Position numbers and translations under genes: made by a program
Assembly: GCF_902859645.1 (NCBI RefSeq)
Contig: NZ_CADIJR010000016.1
Location: 30,999 to 94,998 of the forward strand
DNA: 64,000 nucleotides
Direction of reading: 5' to 3'
From: Achromobacter insuavis
GTDB taxonomy: Bacteria; Pseudomonadota; Gammaproteobacteria; Burkholderiales; Burkholderiaceae_B
Shown here: piece after piece, positions 8,529-16,713 of the stretch
How positions within the stretch are numbered: the first letter of the stretch is position 1
How the letters are laid out: every line of letters begins with the position of its first letter
The notes under the pieces: model-generated
Told to the model about the DNA's origin: nothing
The model's database searches: none
What the model saw: only the letters and a program-made list of their open reading frames with translations

Positions 8529-8876
8529 TCAATCGAGGATGGAACCATTCTCCTGGGCCAGCCGCAGATATTCCGACAGCGGGCGTGCCGCCTGAAAATA
8601 CCGATCCCGCATCACGGGCTGCTTGCGTGGCCCGACGATGGATTCCAGATCGGACAGCTTCACGGTGCCCAGCTCGGGCATTCCCAGCCCCAGGTCGATC
8701 AGGCCAAAGGCCGTATCGCCATCGGCCGGATCGAGCGCGGCCAGCAGCCAAGTGAGATGCGCGTCCGGCGTGAACAACCGCACCACGGGCAACGGGTCGA
8801 TGGAGCCGCCAGCGGCGCGATTCTGGCCGTGGGCCAGCAACTGCCTGCGCTCGTCCTCGGTGATGAGTCGGTTCAT
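8529..8876 (-). CDS. DUF2958 domain protein, copy 1
   Basis: A 115-residue protein of unknown function. It starts MNRLITEDERRQLLAHG and contains the family core PLPVVRLFTPDAHLTWLLAALDPADGD and GLIDLGLGMPELGTVKL. A second copy lies at 17058-17408 with the same layout (PAPVVKLFTPDAGATWLL, LCDLGLGMPEIG), so the ICE carries two diverged paralogues. Its position between the XRE regulator and the DUF2285 gene is usual for the backbone. Confidence 0.8.
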   Translation of the reverse strand: MNRLITEDERRQLLAHGQNRAAGGSIDPLPVVRLFTPDAHLTWLLAALDPADGDTAFGLIDLGLGMPELGTVKLSDLESIVGPRKQPVMRDRYFQAARPLSEYLRLAQENGSILD

Positions 8877-9092
8877 GGGCAGCCCTTTCTTGGAACAAAT
8901 CCACCGAAGCGTGAAAGCGTAAAGCCGTATCGGCGGATTTGAGGAAATGCACGGATTCGGTTTTGTGCTTCCGTGAAAAACCGCAAATGCGTATTTCTGT
9001 AAAGACGTAGAAGCACGAAAAAGGATTGATTCGGAATGAATGAGTTAAAGATAACGTGGTTTTAATTGTGCTGCGAATTGACGCTTCTGTCT

Positions 9093-9386
9093 ATGCAGAA
9101 GCGAACCGTCCAGCGCGGCCGACCGGCCGGCTCCACCACCCATGACGCCGAGCTGGCCCACGCCTTCGGCGCGGCGGTGCGTGCTCTGCGGATGGAGCGC
9201 GGCATCGCGCAGGAATCGCTGGCACACCAGGCCGGCATCGAGCGTTCCCACATGGGGAAGATCGAGCGCGGCGAGCACATGCCCACGCTGGCGATCATTT
9301 TCAAGATCGCTGGCGCGCTCGAATGCAGCACGGCAGTGCTAATGAGCGAGGCTGAAAGCCAGCTCGCAGCGGCGGCCCCGCCGTAG
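9093..9386 (+). CDS. XRE-family transcriptional regulator
   Basis: A 97-residue protein with a helix-turn-helix of the Cro/CI type at about residues 22-75 (LRMERGIAQESLAHQAGIER, SHMGKIERGEHMPTLAIIF). It is the only backbone gene on the plus strand and is transcribed away from the DUF2958 gene, with an AT-rich 216-bp intergenic region between them. That arrangement fits a repressor controlling the divergent backbone genes, but no target is shown. The frame is open slightly upstream; the ATG at 9093 gives the usual start. Confidence 0.85.
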   Translation: MQKRTVQRGRPAGSTTHDAELAHAFGAAVRALRMERGIAQESLAHQAGIERSHMGKIERGEHMPTLAIIFKIAGALECSTAVLMSEAESQLAAAAPP

Positions 9387-9397
9387 GCGCTGGCCCG

Positions 9398-9590
9398 GCC
9401 GATCCGGCGCAAGCCGGTTCGGCGGTGTTCAAGGGGCGCCAAGTGCAGCGCGGCGGGGATGGGCCTTGCGCCGATCCCCTGGAGCAAGCGACGCGCGCAG
9501 CGCCGCAGGCGCGAAGGCGTGAGGGATTGGCGCCGAATGGCCGTGACGACAAAGACGGCACGGGGCGCAGCCAGCTAAGCCCGGCGGTGC
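9398..9590. repeat. ICE dispersed repeat family 1, copy A
   Basis: About 190 bp beginning GGCCGATCCGGC that recur at 10633-10830 (copy B) and, shortened, at 16586-16700 (copy C). The first part folds as CCGATCCGGC-GCAA-GCCGGTTCGG (9399-9422), a stem with one mismatch and a GNRA-type loop. Shared later blocks include GGCGCGAAGGCGTGAGGGAT and GACGGCACGGGGCGCAGCC. It lies downstream of the XRE gene. No reading frame explains the conservation. Confidence 0.65.
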
Positions 9591-9716
9591 AAGGCACCGA
9601 CACGCCCGGCCGTTCTTGCAGCCGCAGACTCGCCCCATGCCTCAACAGAAGCGGCCCAACATGGGCCACGCTCCTGCAATGACCAGGCTTCCATGCAGCT
9701 CTGCGAAAGCGGCACG

Positions 9717-9741
9717 GCGCCCCGCCGCGTGGGCGGGGCGC
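9717..9741. other. GC-rich hairpin after the DUF736 gene
   Basis: GCGCCCCGCC and GGCGGGGCGC form a perfect 10-bp stem with a 5-nt loop, about 10 bp beyond the DUF736 stop codon. No run of T follows on the minus strand, so it is not a standard intrinsic terminator, though it could pause transcription or protect the 3' end. Confidence 0.5.
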
Positions 9742-9750
9742 TGGCGGCCA

Positions 9751-10065
9751 TCAGGCCGCCTGGGGCTTGCTGCGCGACCAGATCAGCGTGTGCGTGCCGT
9801 CCTCTTCCTCGATCAGCCGGGCATAGACCGTTGCTGGGAACGAAGGATCGTCGAGGGTCACGGACACGTAGGGCCGTTCGGCCTTGCTGACTTTCTTCCA
9901 CGCCGCGCCGATGTCGAAGCCCGCCGCCTGCACGCGGAAGTCGGGGGCGTGTTCGTTGTCCCCCTTGTCGTTGGGAACCAGCTTGGCCTTGACGTTGAGG
10001 GTCAGGGTGCGCAGCGTGCCGGTGAAGCCGTCTTTGTCCGCGGTGAAGGTGCCGATGGTTGCCAT
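9751..10065 (-). CDS. DUF736 domain protein
   Basis: A 104-residue protein of the DUF736 family, common on Tn4371-like ICEs and related plasmids, function unknown. It begins [20 protein letters not shown] and has the family features [37 protein letters not shown] and a C-terminal [12 protein letters not shown] good ribosome binding site (AGGAG) lies upstream of the ATG at 10065. The upstream intergenic region is long (790 bp) and contains repeat copy B. Confidence 0.85.
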   Translation of the reverse strand: MATIGTFTADKDGFTGTLRTLTLNVKAKLVPNDKGDNEHAPDFRVQAAGFDIGAAWKKVSKAERPYVSVTLDDPSFPATVYARLIEEEDGTHTLIWSRSKPQAA

Positions 10066-10632
10066 GATGAATCTCCTTACGATTGAACAAGGTTCGCGCC
10101 CATCGCGTCCTTGTTGTGATCCGACCGGCGGGAGACGGGCTGGCTGCACCGCTTGCGGTCGCAACGCAGTGGAGAACCGGGAGGCGAAAAGAATTTGTCC
10201 CGCGAGGAATGCGCGCAGCGCAGGGGGAAATTGTTTTCGCCGGACGGTTGCAGCCATAAAGCCCGAGGCGCAGCCGTGCCACCGCCAGGATTCACAACAA
10301 GACAAGGACGCCTTGGGCCGAACCGCTTCGAAAGGAGACAGGGCTGACTCGGCATCCCCGCACGAACGCTGCACTGGCTCGCTCCCAGACGCGGGCCAGG
10401 TCAACACCCCAATGACGGGCGAGAACGCCCCGGTCACACCTTGCGGCGCCAGTCTTGAGGCGTGGCATGGAAGCTCCATAGCGATGCCGGGCGGGATGCC
10501 CGTGAACCGTCCTTCGTAACGTGATGGGCAGGAACCGTCAGCGTCGGGGACGGCACGCATCCGTACAACCTGCCGCAGCAAGCTCCAGCGTATTCGCCAG
10601 TTCCCCGCCCATCGCGGCGGGGGCGCCGGCTT
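10066..10632. other. Gene-free stretch upstream of DUF736
   Basis: No gene is supported in this part of a 790-bp gap between the DUF736 gene and the dme cargo. It is GC-rich with short inverted repeats (for example around 10490-10505). It may be the 5' control region of the DUF736 gene. Its right end merges into repeat copy B. Confidence 0.5.
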
Positions 10633-10830
10633 GGCCGATCCGGCGTTGCCGGTTCGGCGGTATTCGACGGGCGTCAAGCACCGCGCGGCAGGGATGAGCC
10701 TTGCGCCGATCCTCAGGAGGCAAGCGCAGGCGCGAAGGCGTGAGGGATTGAAGCCGAATGGCCGTAATTCGGCACGAAGCACGGGACGCAGCTCGAAAGC
10801 CCGGCGGCGCTTCGCGCCGACACGCCCATG
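10633..10830. repeat. ICE dispersed repeat family 1, copy B
   Basis: This copy shares GGCCGATCCGGC, GGTTCGGCGGT, AGCCTTGCGCCGATCC and GGCGCGAAGGCGTGAGGGAT with copy A at 9398. It adds a small hairpin CCGAAT-GGCCGTA-ATTCGG (10754-10772). It ends about 25 bp before the ykvA stop codon, so it sits at the left edge of the dme metal cargo. Confidence 0.65.
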
Positions 10831-10855
10831 CCATTCAATATGCCCTCAGGAAAAA

Positions 10856-11248
10856 CTAAAGATGCGGCATGAGCCAGAACCACAATGCCACCCCCATCAC
10901 CAGCCACAGCGCCACGATCATCACTGCCCCGAACCGGCTCCGCGGCTTGGCGCCTTCCGCCAGCATCCATTCATCGGCCTGAATACGGCATTGCGCCAGC
11001 ACATCGGATGGCAGCAGCTTCACAGTCAACCAGATCAGCACGGGCAACAAGATCACATCGTCCACATAACCCAGCACCGGAATGAAGTCTGGAATCAGGT
11101 CAATGGGACTGAGCGCATAGGCCACCACGAACAGCCCCAGCGCCTTGGCATACCAAGGCGTGCCGGGATGCTTGCCGGCAAACCACAGCGTCACGCCATC
11201 ACGCTTGATCCGCCTGGCCCAAGCCTTCAAGGTGACGCCGATGCTCAT
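10856..11248 (-). CDS. YkvA/DUF1232 family membrane protein
   Basis: A 130-residue membrane protein with the DUF1232 core (AYALSPIDLIPDFIPVLGYV, DDVILLPVLIWL) and a C-terminal membrane helix (MIVALWLVMGVALWFWL). Function of the family is unknown. Its ATG overlaps the stop of the cation efflux gene by ATGA, so it is the last gene of the dmeR-dmeF-ykvA group and may help metal efflux or membrane integrity under metal stress. Confidence 0.8.
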   Translation of the reverse strand: MSIGVTLKAWARRIKRDGVTLWFAGKHPGTPWYAKALGLFVVAYALSPIDLIPDFIPVLGYVDDVILLPVLIWLTVKLLPSDVLAQCRIQADEWMLAEGAKPRSRFGAVMIVALWLVMGVALWFWLMPHL

Positions 11249-12198
11249 GCGGCCCCGCGCTGCACTTCGATCGTGACATGCGACAGTTCGTGAATATGCG
11301 CGAGCAGTGCCTTGTAGTGCGCGGGCTCCTGGGGCTCCCGAGCCACCAGTGAGACGATGGCCGCGAAATGCCCTGGCCCCACCTGCCAGACATGCAGATC
11401 TGTAACCTCGCTTCCCGTCGGCTCCACGGCCTCCCGAATCTCCTGCCGCACTTCCTCGCCCTCGACTGCCGCATCGAGCAACACGCTGCCGGAGTCCCGG
11501 ATCAGCCCCCATGACCAGCGGGCAATCACCAGCGCGCCCACCACACCCATGACCGGATCAGCCCACAGCCAGCCGTAGCTGCGGCCGAGCAGCAGCGCGA
11601 CGATGGCGAATACGGATGTCAGCGCATCGGCCAACACATGGATGTACGCGGCGCGCAGATTGTTGTCGCGGCTCTTGCCTGGCACATGATGGTCGTGATC
11701 GTGGTGGTGATGTCCATGATTGTGACCGTGATGCGCATGGTCGTCCTTCAGCAGCCAAGCGCAGACCAGGTTGACGCCCAGGCCCACGACAGCCACGGCG
11801 ATCGCCTGGTTAAAGTCGATATGGATGGGTTGGGTGAGCCGTACCAGACTTTCCCAAGCGATCAGCAGGGCAATCAAGGCCAGGACGATCGCGCTGGCGA
11901 AGCCGGCCAGATCGCCGAGCTTGCCCGTGCCGAAGGTAAAGCGCGGATTGCCCACATGCTGGCGCGCAAAGCGGTAGGCCAGCGCGGTAATCAGCATCGC
12001 GCCCGCATGGGTGGACATATGCCATCCATCGGCCACCAGCGCCATGGAGCCGTAGATCGAACCGGCCACGATTTCCACCAGCATCATGCTGGCCGTGAGA
12101 GCGATCACCAGCCACACCTTGCGCTCATTGCGCTGGTGGTCGCTGCCGAGAAAGAAATGGTCGTGGCCTGAGGCCGAGGGGGTATAGGTCATTGTCAT
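11245..12198 (-). CDS. dmeF: Cation diffusion facilitator, DmeF-type (Co/Ni efflux)
   Basis: A 317-residue inner-membrane metal/proton antiporter of the CDF family. It has six predicted membrane segments, the HxxxD-type metal site ALVADGWHMSTHAGAM in segment two, a second site AYIHVLADALTSVFA in segment five, a His-rich cytoplasmic loop (HAHHGHNHGHHHHDHDHH) between segments four and five, and a C-terminal regulatory domain. The adjacent RcnR/FrmR-type repressor gene and overlapping ykvA gene make this a dmeRF-like operon, for which cobalt and nickel are the known substrates; other divalent metals are possible. Confidence 0.9.
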   Translation of the reverse strand: MTMTYTPSASGHDHFFLGSDHQRNERKVWLVIALTASMMLVEIVAGSIYGSMALVADGWHMSTHAGAMLITALAYRFARQHVGNPRFTFGTGKLGDLAGFASAIVLALIALLIAWESLVRLTQPIHIDFNQAIAVAVVGLGVNLVCAWLLKDDHAHHGHNHGHHHHDHDHHVPGKSRDNNLRAAYIHVLADALTSVFAIVALLLGRSYGWLWADPVMGVVGALVIARWSWGLIRDSGSVLLDAAVEGEEVRQEIREAVEPTGSEVTDLHVWQVGPGHFAAIVSLVAREPQEPAHYKALLAHIHELSHVTIEVQRGAA

Positions 12199-12244
12199 CG
12201 GGGAGTCCCTGTCATCTGGAAAAGGTCGCCGGCGGGCGGCGGGT

Positions 12245-12517
12245 TTATTTCATGTAGGCTCGGATGACCTCGACCATTTCCTCGCCGCCCTGGCGGCGCT
12301 CCTTGTCCGTTTCAACTTCCAGGACGTGCTCGCGCAAATGGTCTTCCATCACCTCGGCGGTCAGGCCATTGACCGCGCCGCGCACTGACGCGATCTGGCG
12401 TAGCACTTCCACGCACGCCGCGTCTGATTCCAAAGCGCGCTCGATGCCTTCCAACTGCCCTTTGATGCGGCGAACACGGGCGACCAGCTTGTCTTTCTGG
12501 CGAGAGGTATGGGACAT
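12245..12517 (-). CDS. dmeR: Metal-sensing repressor, RcnR/FrmR family (DmeR-like)
   Basis: A 90-residue all-helical repressor of the CsoR/RcnR/FrmR family. The start MSHTSRQKDKLVARVRRIKG has the N-terminal His residue and the conserved RRIKGQ helix; one Cys occurs in DAACVEVLRQIASVRGAVNG, the position of the family's metal-binding Cys. It is the first gene of the operon with the efflux gene 46 bp downstream. A palindrome centred on a G tract sits between position 12533 and 12553, immediately upstream, and is the likely operator. Confidence 0.88.
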   Translation of the reverse strand: MSHTSRQKDKLVARVRRIKGQLEGIERALESDAACVEVLRQIASVRGAVNGLTAEVMEDHLREHVLEVETDKERRQGGEEMVEVIRAYMK

Positions 12518-12532
12518 GACAGCCGACAATTA

Positions 12533-12553
12533 ATATAGTCTAGGGGGCTATAT
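12533..12553 (-). promoter_or_regulatory. Operator of the dmeR-dmeF operon
   Basis: ATATAG-TCTAGGGGG-CTATAT: outer arms are inverted repeats and the centre is a run of five G, the A/T-flanked G-tract form known for RcnR/DmeR-type repressors. It lies 16 bp upstream of the dmeR start and overlaps an AT-rich stretch that can act as a promoter. Confidence 0.75.
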
Positions 12554-12560
12554 TATAACA

Positions 12561-12595
12561 ACAGCAAAGACGGCATGAGGCGCAGCCGGAAAACC
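12561..12595. repeat. Fragment of dispersed repeat family 1 at the right edge of the dme cargo
   Basis: The stretch containing CAAAGACGGCATGAGGCGCA resembles ACAAAGACGGCACGGGGCGC in copy A (from about 9549), a late part of the repeat. Copy B stops just left of the dme genes and this fragment begins just right of them, which suggests that the cargo was inserted into, or recombined at, this repeat. Confidence 0.5.
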
Positions 12596-12605
12596 CGACA
12601 GCGCG

Positions 12606-12766
12606 TTGCCGGGCGTGACGCCCGGCAATTTCAACGCCGCCGCCTGAGTGCCAGCGAAGGCGGCGGCGTTCTGATGGAGCTGTTGGGCCTTCAACACCGG
12701 GCGCGGCCACCGCCGCGCCCGGATTGGGCTTTTACCGCGCCCAGGACGGAACGGCCTGGGCGCGGT
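12606..12766. other. Cluster of four perfect hairpins
   Basis: Four uninterrupted inverted repeats follow one another: TTGCCGGGCG/CGCCCGGCAA (12606-12628, 3-nt loop), AACGCCGCCGCCT/AGGCGGCGGCGTT (12633-12670, 12-nt loop), CCGGGCGCGG/CCGCGCCCGG (12697-12722, 6-nt loop) and ACCGCGCCCAGG/CCTGGGCGCGGT (12734-12766, 9-nt loop). They fill the space between the dme promoter and the end of a small hypothetical gene, in the 3' flank of that gene. No T run follows any of them, so they are not standard terminators. Confidence 0.75.
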
Positions 12767-12777
12767 GCTGATCGCGG

Positions 12778-12987
12778 TTATTCCTTCGTTTTGATGAGCC
12801 ACCACACGGCGCGCGGCAAGGCGCGTCCCGTGATGGGGTGAATGTCGGCGAGGTCGGCGCGCGTCGTCCAGCCCGAGGGCGGGAGGTAGCCGCACACGTC
12901 GCCATCGCCGCGCCAGCGGCGGGCGCGCACCGTGCCGGGCGCGTAGATCGCCGCCATGCGCGGGCGGCTGGTCGTGGTGCGGGTCAT
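12778..12987 (-). CDS. Small hypothetical protein of the ICE backbone
   Basis: I do not recognise a family. The 69-residue basic protein (MTRTTTSRPRMAAIYAPG...) has GGAG at the right distance before its ATG, no signal peptide and no membrane segment. It follows parB by 63 bp in the same direction, with a run of four hairpins beyond its stop. Coding is supported by the ribosome binding site and by the neat fit between neighbours, not by homology. Confidence 0.55.
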   Translation of the reverse strand: MTRTTTSRPRMAAIYAPGTVRARRWRGDGDVCGYLPPSGWTTRADLADIHPITGRALPRAVWWLIKTKE

Positions 12988-13050
12988 GGGGCGGTTCTCC
13001 TTCCAGCGAAGCGCCCCGGTCAAGGCCGGGGCGATTGCCATTGGCGCGGG

Positions 13051-15114
13051 TCAAGCAGCCAGCGCCTCGGCGGGTTCATCCGCCATTACCTCGGCATCCT
13101 CCGGGGCGTCCTGTTCCGGGCCTTCCTCCTGCGCAGCTCCCTGCGAGCCTATGGCCTTGAAGATGGCGGGCATCCAGCCCGTACCATCGGCCAGTCGTTC
13201 GGCTTCGCTGGCAATGTCGGCTTTCTTCAGCTTTGCCAACCGGGTGACGTGCTCGGGCGCGTACTCGCCCACGGCTCGCAGAATCACGGCCTTTGGAACA
13301 TGCCGGAAATACCCCTCGGCAGTCGGCTGCCACCACGCGGCCATGTCCAGCCCCACGGCCTGCGCTAGTTCCGCGCCCGGCTGCTGCACCGTGGCACGCG
13401 GCGTCACCACGTCCACCGTCGAAGCCACGCACACGGCCAGCAGCTTGACCAGTTCGCCTTGCTCCATCGCCAGCAGCGCAGCGAACAGTTCGGCGCTGTC
13501 CTCGGGCAGCTTCTCGCCCCATGCCTGCTGCGCCTCGTGCAGAGCCACAGCAGCAGGCGATTCCGGCCAGTCCGGGGCCATGCCTTCCAGCCTGTCCTGC
13601 ACCGTGAGGCGAACCCCCAGCGGCAGATCGTGGCCGTAGTGACTGCCCTGCAAGATGGTTTGCACCATGCCATGCACCAGCGCCGCCAGCGCCACCTGCG
13701 GATGCCGGGCGACTTCGGTTTGCAGCGCGGCGGTGCGGTGGGCGCTCAAGCGTTGGGCCAGCCGGTCGGACATGGCTGCGGCCTTGGGTGCTTCGTCGGC
13801 ATCTTCGCCGTCGTCGTCGCCTTCGATTTCCGCGCCGCTAAAACCTTGGCGCAGCTTCTCCAGCGTGCGCAGCGCCTTGGCCTCGGCTTCGCGCAGCAAC
13901 CCGCGATGAATGACGGCTTCGCCGTTGCGGTCGATGGTGACGATGGCACCGGCTGCGGCCTTCACGCTCGCGGCATAGTCCAGCAAGCCATCCTCCAATG
14001 CCTGCAACTGCTCGCCCAGGCGCTCGCCTTCTTCCTGCAAGGCTTCGGCCTTGTCCTCGTCGTCGGCGTCCATCGCGGCATCAATGGCTTCGGCCACTTC
14101 CTGCATCTTGGCCTGCAACTTCTCGATGCGCTGTGCGTCGCGCTTGCCCGGTGCGCGGCGCTCCCTCGGCGCACGCTGAAAGGCGTGCAGGTCGGCATGG
14201 GTCACGCCCGGCGTGGCATCCACCCATGCCCAGCCCTCGGTGCGGATTGTGTCGGCAATGCTCGCCAGCTTCTGGCGCACCAGCGTTTCCAGCAGAGCGG
14301 CATCGTTGAGGTACACGCCCGCATCGCCTTCCGCGAACAGGTCGCGGCGGATGCCTCCGCCTGCCTGCTCGTAGGTGTCCAACCCGACAAAGCGCACCAG
14401 CGGATGCGATGCCCCAATCTCGCGCTCGGTCAGCCGCTCGCGCAAGTTGGACGGGTTGCGCTGCCACTGTGGCGCATCATAGAACGCGGCCTCCTGCGCG
14501 GCGTGGTCGTCGGTGATGGACAGCGCCATCAACTGATCCAGCGTCACGGCATCGGCGCGATAGTCGGCCATCAGGCGGGGCGAGACATTCGCCAGCTTCA
14601 AGCGGCGCTGCACCACCAGCGGCGTGACGGAGAAATCCGCCGCAATGTCCTCGATGGGCCGGCCCTCGGCCACCAATGCCGCAAACGCTTCAAACTGATC
14701 TGCGGGGTGCATGGCTTCGCGCTGCACGTTTTCGGTGAGGCTGGCCGTGCGGGCCGTGCCATCGGCCACCTGCAGGCAAGGCACCTCCCAATCCTTGGCG
14801 ATGCGGTGTTTCTTCGCCAGCAGCTTGAGGGCTGCAAGGCGTCGGCCACCGGCCACCACCTCGTAATGCTCGCCATCAGCGGCGGGAATCACGATCAGGT
14901 TTTGCAGCAGGCCAACGCCCTGGATGCTCGCGGCCAGTTCGGGGATGGACATGCGCGGGGTCTTGCGCACATTGCGGCCCGTGGGGCGCAGCACCAGCCG
15001 CGACAGCGGAACCAGAATCATGTGCTTGCTCGGGTCGGCGGCTTGCAGCACGTTCGCTGCGCTGCTGGCTGCGGTGTGGACGGCGCGGGCTTCGGTAGTG
15101 GTAACGGCGTTCAT
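13051..15114 (-). CDS. parB: Large ParB/RepB-family partition protein
   Basis: A 687-residue protein with the ParB N-terminal domain: a 'VPLSRLVLRPTGRNVR' entry, a nuclease-like box with GGRRLAALKLL, then the CTP-binding patch TENVQREAMHPADQFEAF and a helix-turn-helix (PIEDIAADFSVTPLVVQRRL). The remaining 450 residues, with an acidic coiled-coil-like middle, are typical of ICE-borne ParB proteins and much longer than chromosomal ParB (about 300). Likely role is segregation or DNA processing of the excised ICE. The DUF932 gene precedes it by 64 bp. Confidence 0.9.
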   Translation of the reverse strand: MNAVTTTEARAVHTAASSAANVLQAADPSKHMILVPLSRLVLRPTGRNVRKTPRMSIPELAASIQGVGLLQNLIVIPAADGEHYEVVAGGRRLAALKLLAKKHRIAKDWEVPCLQVADGTARTASLTENVQREAMHPADQFEAFAALVAEGRPIEDIAADFSVTPLVVQRRLKLANVSPRLMADYRADAVTLDQLMALSITDDHAAQEAAFYDAPQWQRNPSNLRERLTEREIGASHPLVRFVGLDTYEQAGGGIRRDLFAEGDAGVYLNDAALLETLVRQKLASIADTIRTEGWAWVDATPGVTHADLHAFQRAPRERRAPGKRDAQRIEKLQAKMQEVAEAIDAAMDADDEDKAEALQEEGERLGEQLQALEDGLLDYAASVKAAAGAIVTIDRNGEAVIHRGLLREAEAKALRTLEKLRQGFSGAEIEGDDDGEDADEAPKAAAMSDRLAQRLSAHRTAALQTEVARHPQVALAALVHGMVQTILQGSHYGHDLPLGVRLTVQDRLEGMAPDWPESPAAVALHEAQQAWGEKLPEDSAELFAALLAMEQGELVKLLAVCVASTVDVVTPRATVQQPGAELAQAVGLDMAAWWQPTAEGYFRHVPKAVILRAVGEYAPEHVTRLAKLKKADIASEAERLADGTGWMPAIFKAIGSQGAAQEEGPEQDAPEDAEVMADEPAEALAA

Positions 15115-15178
15115 GGTGAATCTCCAATAAGTGAAACAAGGAAATGGAGGGGAACCGCCCCTCCGGCGGGGGAACGGT

Positions 15179-16003
15179 TCAAGCCTTGAGCTGGCGCATA
15201 CCATCGGCCAGCAGCCACAGGGCACGGTTCAGCCGAATGTCGGAATCAATGCCCTGCACGGGGCGGGTCTGCTGCCTGCGTCCGTTGGTGCTGCGCCCGG
15301 ACAGGCCGCCTTTGGTGAGGTTTTCTTGAGTGCGGTTGAACACGCTCCACAAGTCCGGGCGGCGGTCGTCGAAGCGGCGCGGCATCAGAATTTGCGATTC
15401 GGTGACAGGCGCTGGCTTGTCCGGGTCGTCGTACTTCAACGCCAGCGCAGCACGGGCGAACACCTCCGATTCGCCATCGTCCAAGGTGATGCCGCGCATC
15501 AGGTCGCGCGATTCCTTCACCCGCTCGAAGCCGCTCAACACCTCATAAGCGCCTTCGATGACGTGCCCGGCCACGTTGCCTTTGTGGGGTACGCGCACAT
15601 CGGCCACGGTGTCACCGCACACCAGCCCATTGCTGCACACGAAGCGGAACATTCCGGCCAGCATCTGGTAGCTGCTCGTGCCGTCATGGGAGTTCAGCAG
15701 CACGATTTCGTTAGCTTCCGCGCCGTTGATCTGGCTGGCATGGCGCAGGCGCAGCATGTGTTTCGTGTGCTCGCGCTTGCCTTCATCGCGCACGCGGGTC
15801 TGCGTCACCATGAAGGGTTGAAACCCCTCTTTGCGCAGTTCGGTCAGCACGGCGGCGGTGGGGATATAGGCGTACCGCTCGGAACGGCTCTCATGCGGTG
15901 CATCCGCGAAGATGGACGGGGCCACCCTGCGAATCTGGTCATCGGACAGCGGGTAGCCGCTGCGCAGCGCCGGGGAGTGGGAAGCGAAACGGGTTGCAAG
16001 CAT
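15179..16003 (-). CDS. DUF932 domain protein
   Basis: A 274-residue protein of the DUF932 family (phage/plasmid-like protein), function unknown, widespread on ICEs and plasmids beside parB. Typical features are YAYIPTAAVLTELRKEGFQP near residue 45, LRLRHASQINGAEANEIVLL with NSHDGTSSYQ, and FRFVCSNGLVCG. A strong ribosome binding site (AGGAG) precedes the ATG at 16003. It is likely co-transcribed with parB. A structured-looking element lies 380-500 bp upstream. Confidence 0.87.
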   Translation of the reverse strand: MLATRFASHSPALRSGYPLSDDQIRRVAPSIFADAPHESRSERYAYIPTAAVLTELRKEGFQPFMVTQTRVRDEGKREHTKHMLRLRHASQINGAEANEIVLLNSHDGTSSYQMLAGMFRFVCSNGLVCGDTVADVRVPHKGNVAGHVIEGAYEVLSGFERVKESRDLMRGITLDDGESEVFARAALALKYDDPDKPAPVTESQILMPRRFDDRRPDLWSVFNRTQENLTKGGLSGRSTNGRRQQTRPVQGIDSDIRLNRALWLLADGMRQLKA

Positions 16004-16378
16004 GTCGTTCTCCTGAACAAAAAGGCTGTTGAAGAAAACCGCACACCGGATTCCTAGATTCGGAGCCCAGCCTTTCGGCTGTTCGGTGCGGTCGGCACGA
16101 GGAACCCGGTTGGCCCTGTTGCCACCGTCCTTCCTGAGTTCATCGCCCGCGACGGTCAGGAGCGCGCGGACGGGGGCCGTCAAGGAGACAAGCGCAGGGT
16201 TGGTGCGGCCCGCAGGCGCAGCCGAGGACACGGCCCTGCGCGCCTTGACGGCACACAGCCGCGGGCTACAGTCGCGGTGAAGGTGATGAAGTCAGGGAAG
16301 ACGGCTGGACATGGCAACGGCCGTCCCTACACACCGACCGCACGGCAAGCGAAGCGCGCAGGCCCGAAGCTGGAAGCC
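16004..16378. other. Gene-free stretch upstream of DUF932
   Basis: About 375 bp without a supportable gene, forming the 5' flank of the DUF932-parB pair. I see GC-rich short inverted repeats but no clear promoter. It borders element D1 on its right. Confidence 0.45.
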
Positions 16379-16525
16379 GGGCCGGAGGCGTCAGCCGAGC
16401 GGAGCGAGGGAACGATGGAAGCCCGAAGGGGCGAGACGCCGCAGGCGGCTCGATGCGCCACGCGCACGACAGCGCGACCGGCTATCTCCCAGGTGGCCGG
16501 GGACGCCCAGCCTTCAAAGTGGAAT
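16379..16525. ncRNA. Candidate structured element, copy D1 (strand uncertain)
   Basis: This stretch and 17637-17745 share GGGCCGGAGG, GTCAGC, ATGCGC and GCACGACAGCG, and two hairpins at the same relative positions. Hairpin P1 here is GAG-A-CGCC-GCA-GGCG-G-CTC (16433-16451); P2 is CCGGCTA-loop-TGGCCGG (16478-16500). In the other copy the stem bases differ but pairing is kept. This pattern fits a conserved RNA or a structured DNA site; I cannot name the family, and the orientation is not determined. Confidence 0.5.
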
Positions 16526-16585
16526 GAACAACTGGATCAGGATGAGCAAACGCGAGGCATCGTCGATCTGCGGCTGATGTTGTCT

Positions 16586-16700
16586 GGCCGATCCGGCGCA
16601 GCCGGTTCGGCGGTCTTTGAGGGGTGCCAAGCATCGCGCGGCGGGGATAGCCCGCAGGGCTTTCCCCTGGAGGCAAGCGAAGCGCGCAGCGCCCCGTCAG
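16586..16700. repeat. ICE dispersed repeat family 1, copy C (short)
   Basis: Shares GGCCGATCCGGC, GCCGGTTCGGCGGT and GGAGGCAAGCG with copies A and B. The second stem is different in sequence but still pairs here: GGGGATAGCCC-GCA-GGGCTTTCCCC (16643-16667 approximately). The copy lies immediately downstream of the small gene at 16714-16992, between it and element D1. Confidence 0.6.
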
Positions 16701-16713
16701 GGGCGCGTAGGCA

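Noticed and set aside
12606-12766. The hairpin cluster as ordinary intrinsic terminators
   Set aside because: None of the four stems is followed by a T run on either strand.
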